This document shows, piece by piece, positions 63,701 to 64,000 of a stretch of 64,000 nt of DNA. Positions within the stretch are counted from its first letter, which is position 1, and each line of letters begins with the position of its first letter. The stretch spans positions 62,001-126,000 of the forward strand of contig CACWLL010000001.1 in assembly GCA_902761735.1 (NCBI GenBank), given 5' to 3'. This stretch comes from an uncultured bacterium. GTDB lineage: Bacteria; Cyanobacteriota; Vampirovibrionia; Gastranaerophilales; Gastranaerophilaceae. The notes beneath the pieces were generated by a model. That model did no database searches. It was not told where the DNA came from and saw nothing but the letters and a program-made list of their open reading frames with translations. Position numbers and translations under genes: made by a program.

Positions 63701-64000
63701 ATGTCCTCACAAAATACCCCGTATAAAACAATGACTCAACTGGAGCTTGTTACTCTTGCGCAAAATGACGACTTAAAAGCGCTGGAAGAACTGTTGCGCA
63801 CAGAGCAAAAAAATATTTTTGCGACATTTTCATACCTGTCAAACAAAAGAGAGGATGTTTTTGACCTTACACAAGAAGCAATGCTGAAAATTGCCAAAAA
63901 TTTAAAAAAGCTTAAAGAACCCAAAAATTTTAAAAGCTGGATTAATAAAATAGTAACAAATCTTTTTTACGATGAATTAAGAAAGTGCTCAAAAAGGCCT
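63701..64000 (+). CDS. ECF-type sigma factor, C-terminus outside window
   Basis: 100 codons, cut by the window edge. Sigma region 2 is visible: L-E-E-L-L-R-T-E-Q-K-N-I-F-A-T, D-V-F-D-L-T-Q-E-A-M-L-K-I, F-K-S-W-I-N-K-I-V-T-N-L and D-E-L-R-K. This is the ECF pattern. Region 4 and any anti-sigma factor are not included. Confidence 0.85.
   Translation, partial: MSSQNTPYKTMTQLELVTLAQNDDLKALEELLRTEQKNIFATFSYLSNKREDVFDLTQEAMLKIAKNLKKLKEPKNFKSWINKIVTNLFYDELRKCSKRP

Overview
The window is an AT-rich stretch of chromosome, most likely from a gut-type member of the Vampirovibrionia (Melainabacteria, order Gastranaerophilales), the non-photosynthetic sister group of Cyanobacteria. This rests on gene content, not on a database search. 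The signs are a response regulator of the cyanobacterial RpaB type, Kdo-LPS genes (kdsD, kdsB) that imply a Gram-negative envelope, glgC, an H-cluster maturase (hydG) that implies anaerobic [FeFe]-hydrogenase metabolism, flavin-dependent thyX, a flhB/FliA-type sigma pair, and many leaderless proteins carrying a short N-terminal phenylalanine motif (F-G, F-N-G, F-S-A).

Layout. 1-3.4 kb (minus): partial FAD oxidoreductase, thyX, kdsD, an XRE regulator, then tRNA-Glu with a tandem copy of its 3' end and terminator. 3.5-10.1 kb (minus): one long operon reading zinc-finger protein, HEAT-like protein, ruvX, DUF1292 protein, triple Clp_N protein, tilS, hpt, membrane protein. It contains two Clp substrate-recognition modules with no Clp ATPase. 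10.3-20.5 kb (plus): TPR lipoprotein and lgt, glgC, an oligopeptide ABC ATPase, smpB, accD-accA-prmA, kdsB, the RpaB-like regulator, a hemolysin-III protein and tRNA-His.

20.6-34.4 kb is an accessory island. Its core is a Mu/Tn7-like DDE transposon: an XRE repressor divergent from an operon with a TnsB/MuA-like transposase, a TnsC/MuB-like ATPase, a third protein resembling the transposase DNA-binding region without a catalytic core, a small HTH protein and a coiled-coil protein. The cargo is an Eco57I-like restriction-modification pair and an overlapping HNH-nuclease/minimal-nucleotidyltransferase pair, a candidate uncharacterised defence or toxin-antitoxin module. Short GGACAT-type repeats occur in opposite orientation near both ends. 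REP-like palindromes lie just outside.

34.4-50.9 kb: small lineage-specific proteins, a patatin-like lipase, lytic transglycosylase, gdhA, a DedA/PLD-like/YdjC minus-strand operon, an SRP RNA of the long type, flhB and a FliA-like sigma factor. These are followed by a leaderless 5'-nucleotidase and a putative papain-like protease, then a TOPRIM protein and a TonB-C protein. 51-64 kb: hydG, a U32 peptidase and YqeG-like phosphatase, two paralogous small proteins, a 1191-residue putative peptidoglycan hydrolase, uvrB, metK (with a structured leader), leuC and the start of an ECF sigma factor.

The most interesting points are the transposon with its unusual third gene and defence cargo, the HNH/nucleotidyltransferase pair, the ATPase-less Clp-domain operon, and the set of leaderless enzymes with a shared N-terminal motif close to a type III export gene.
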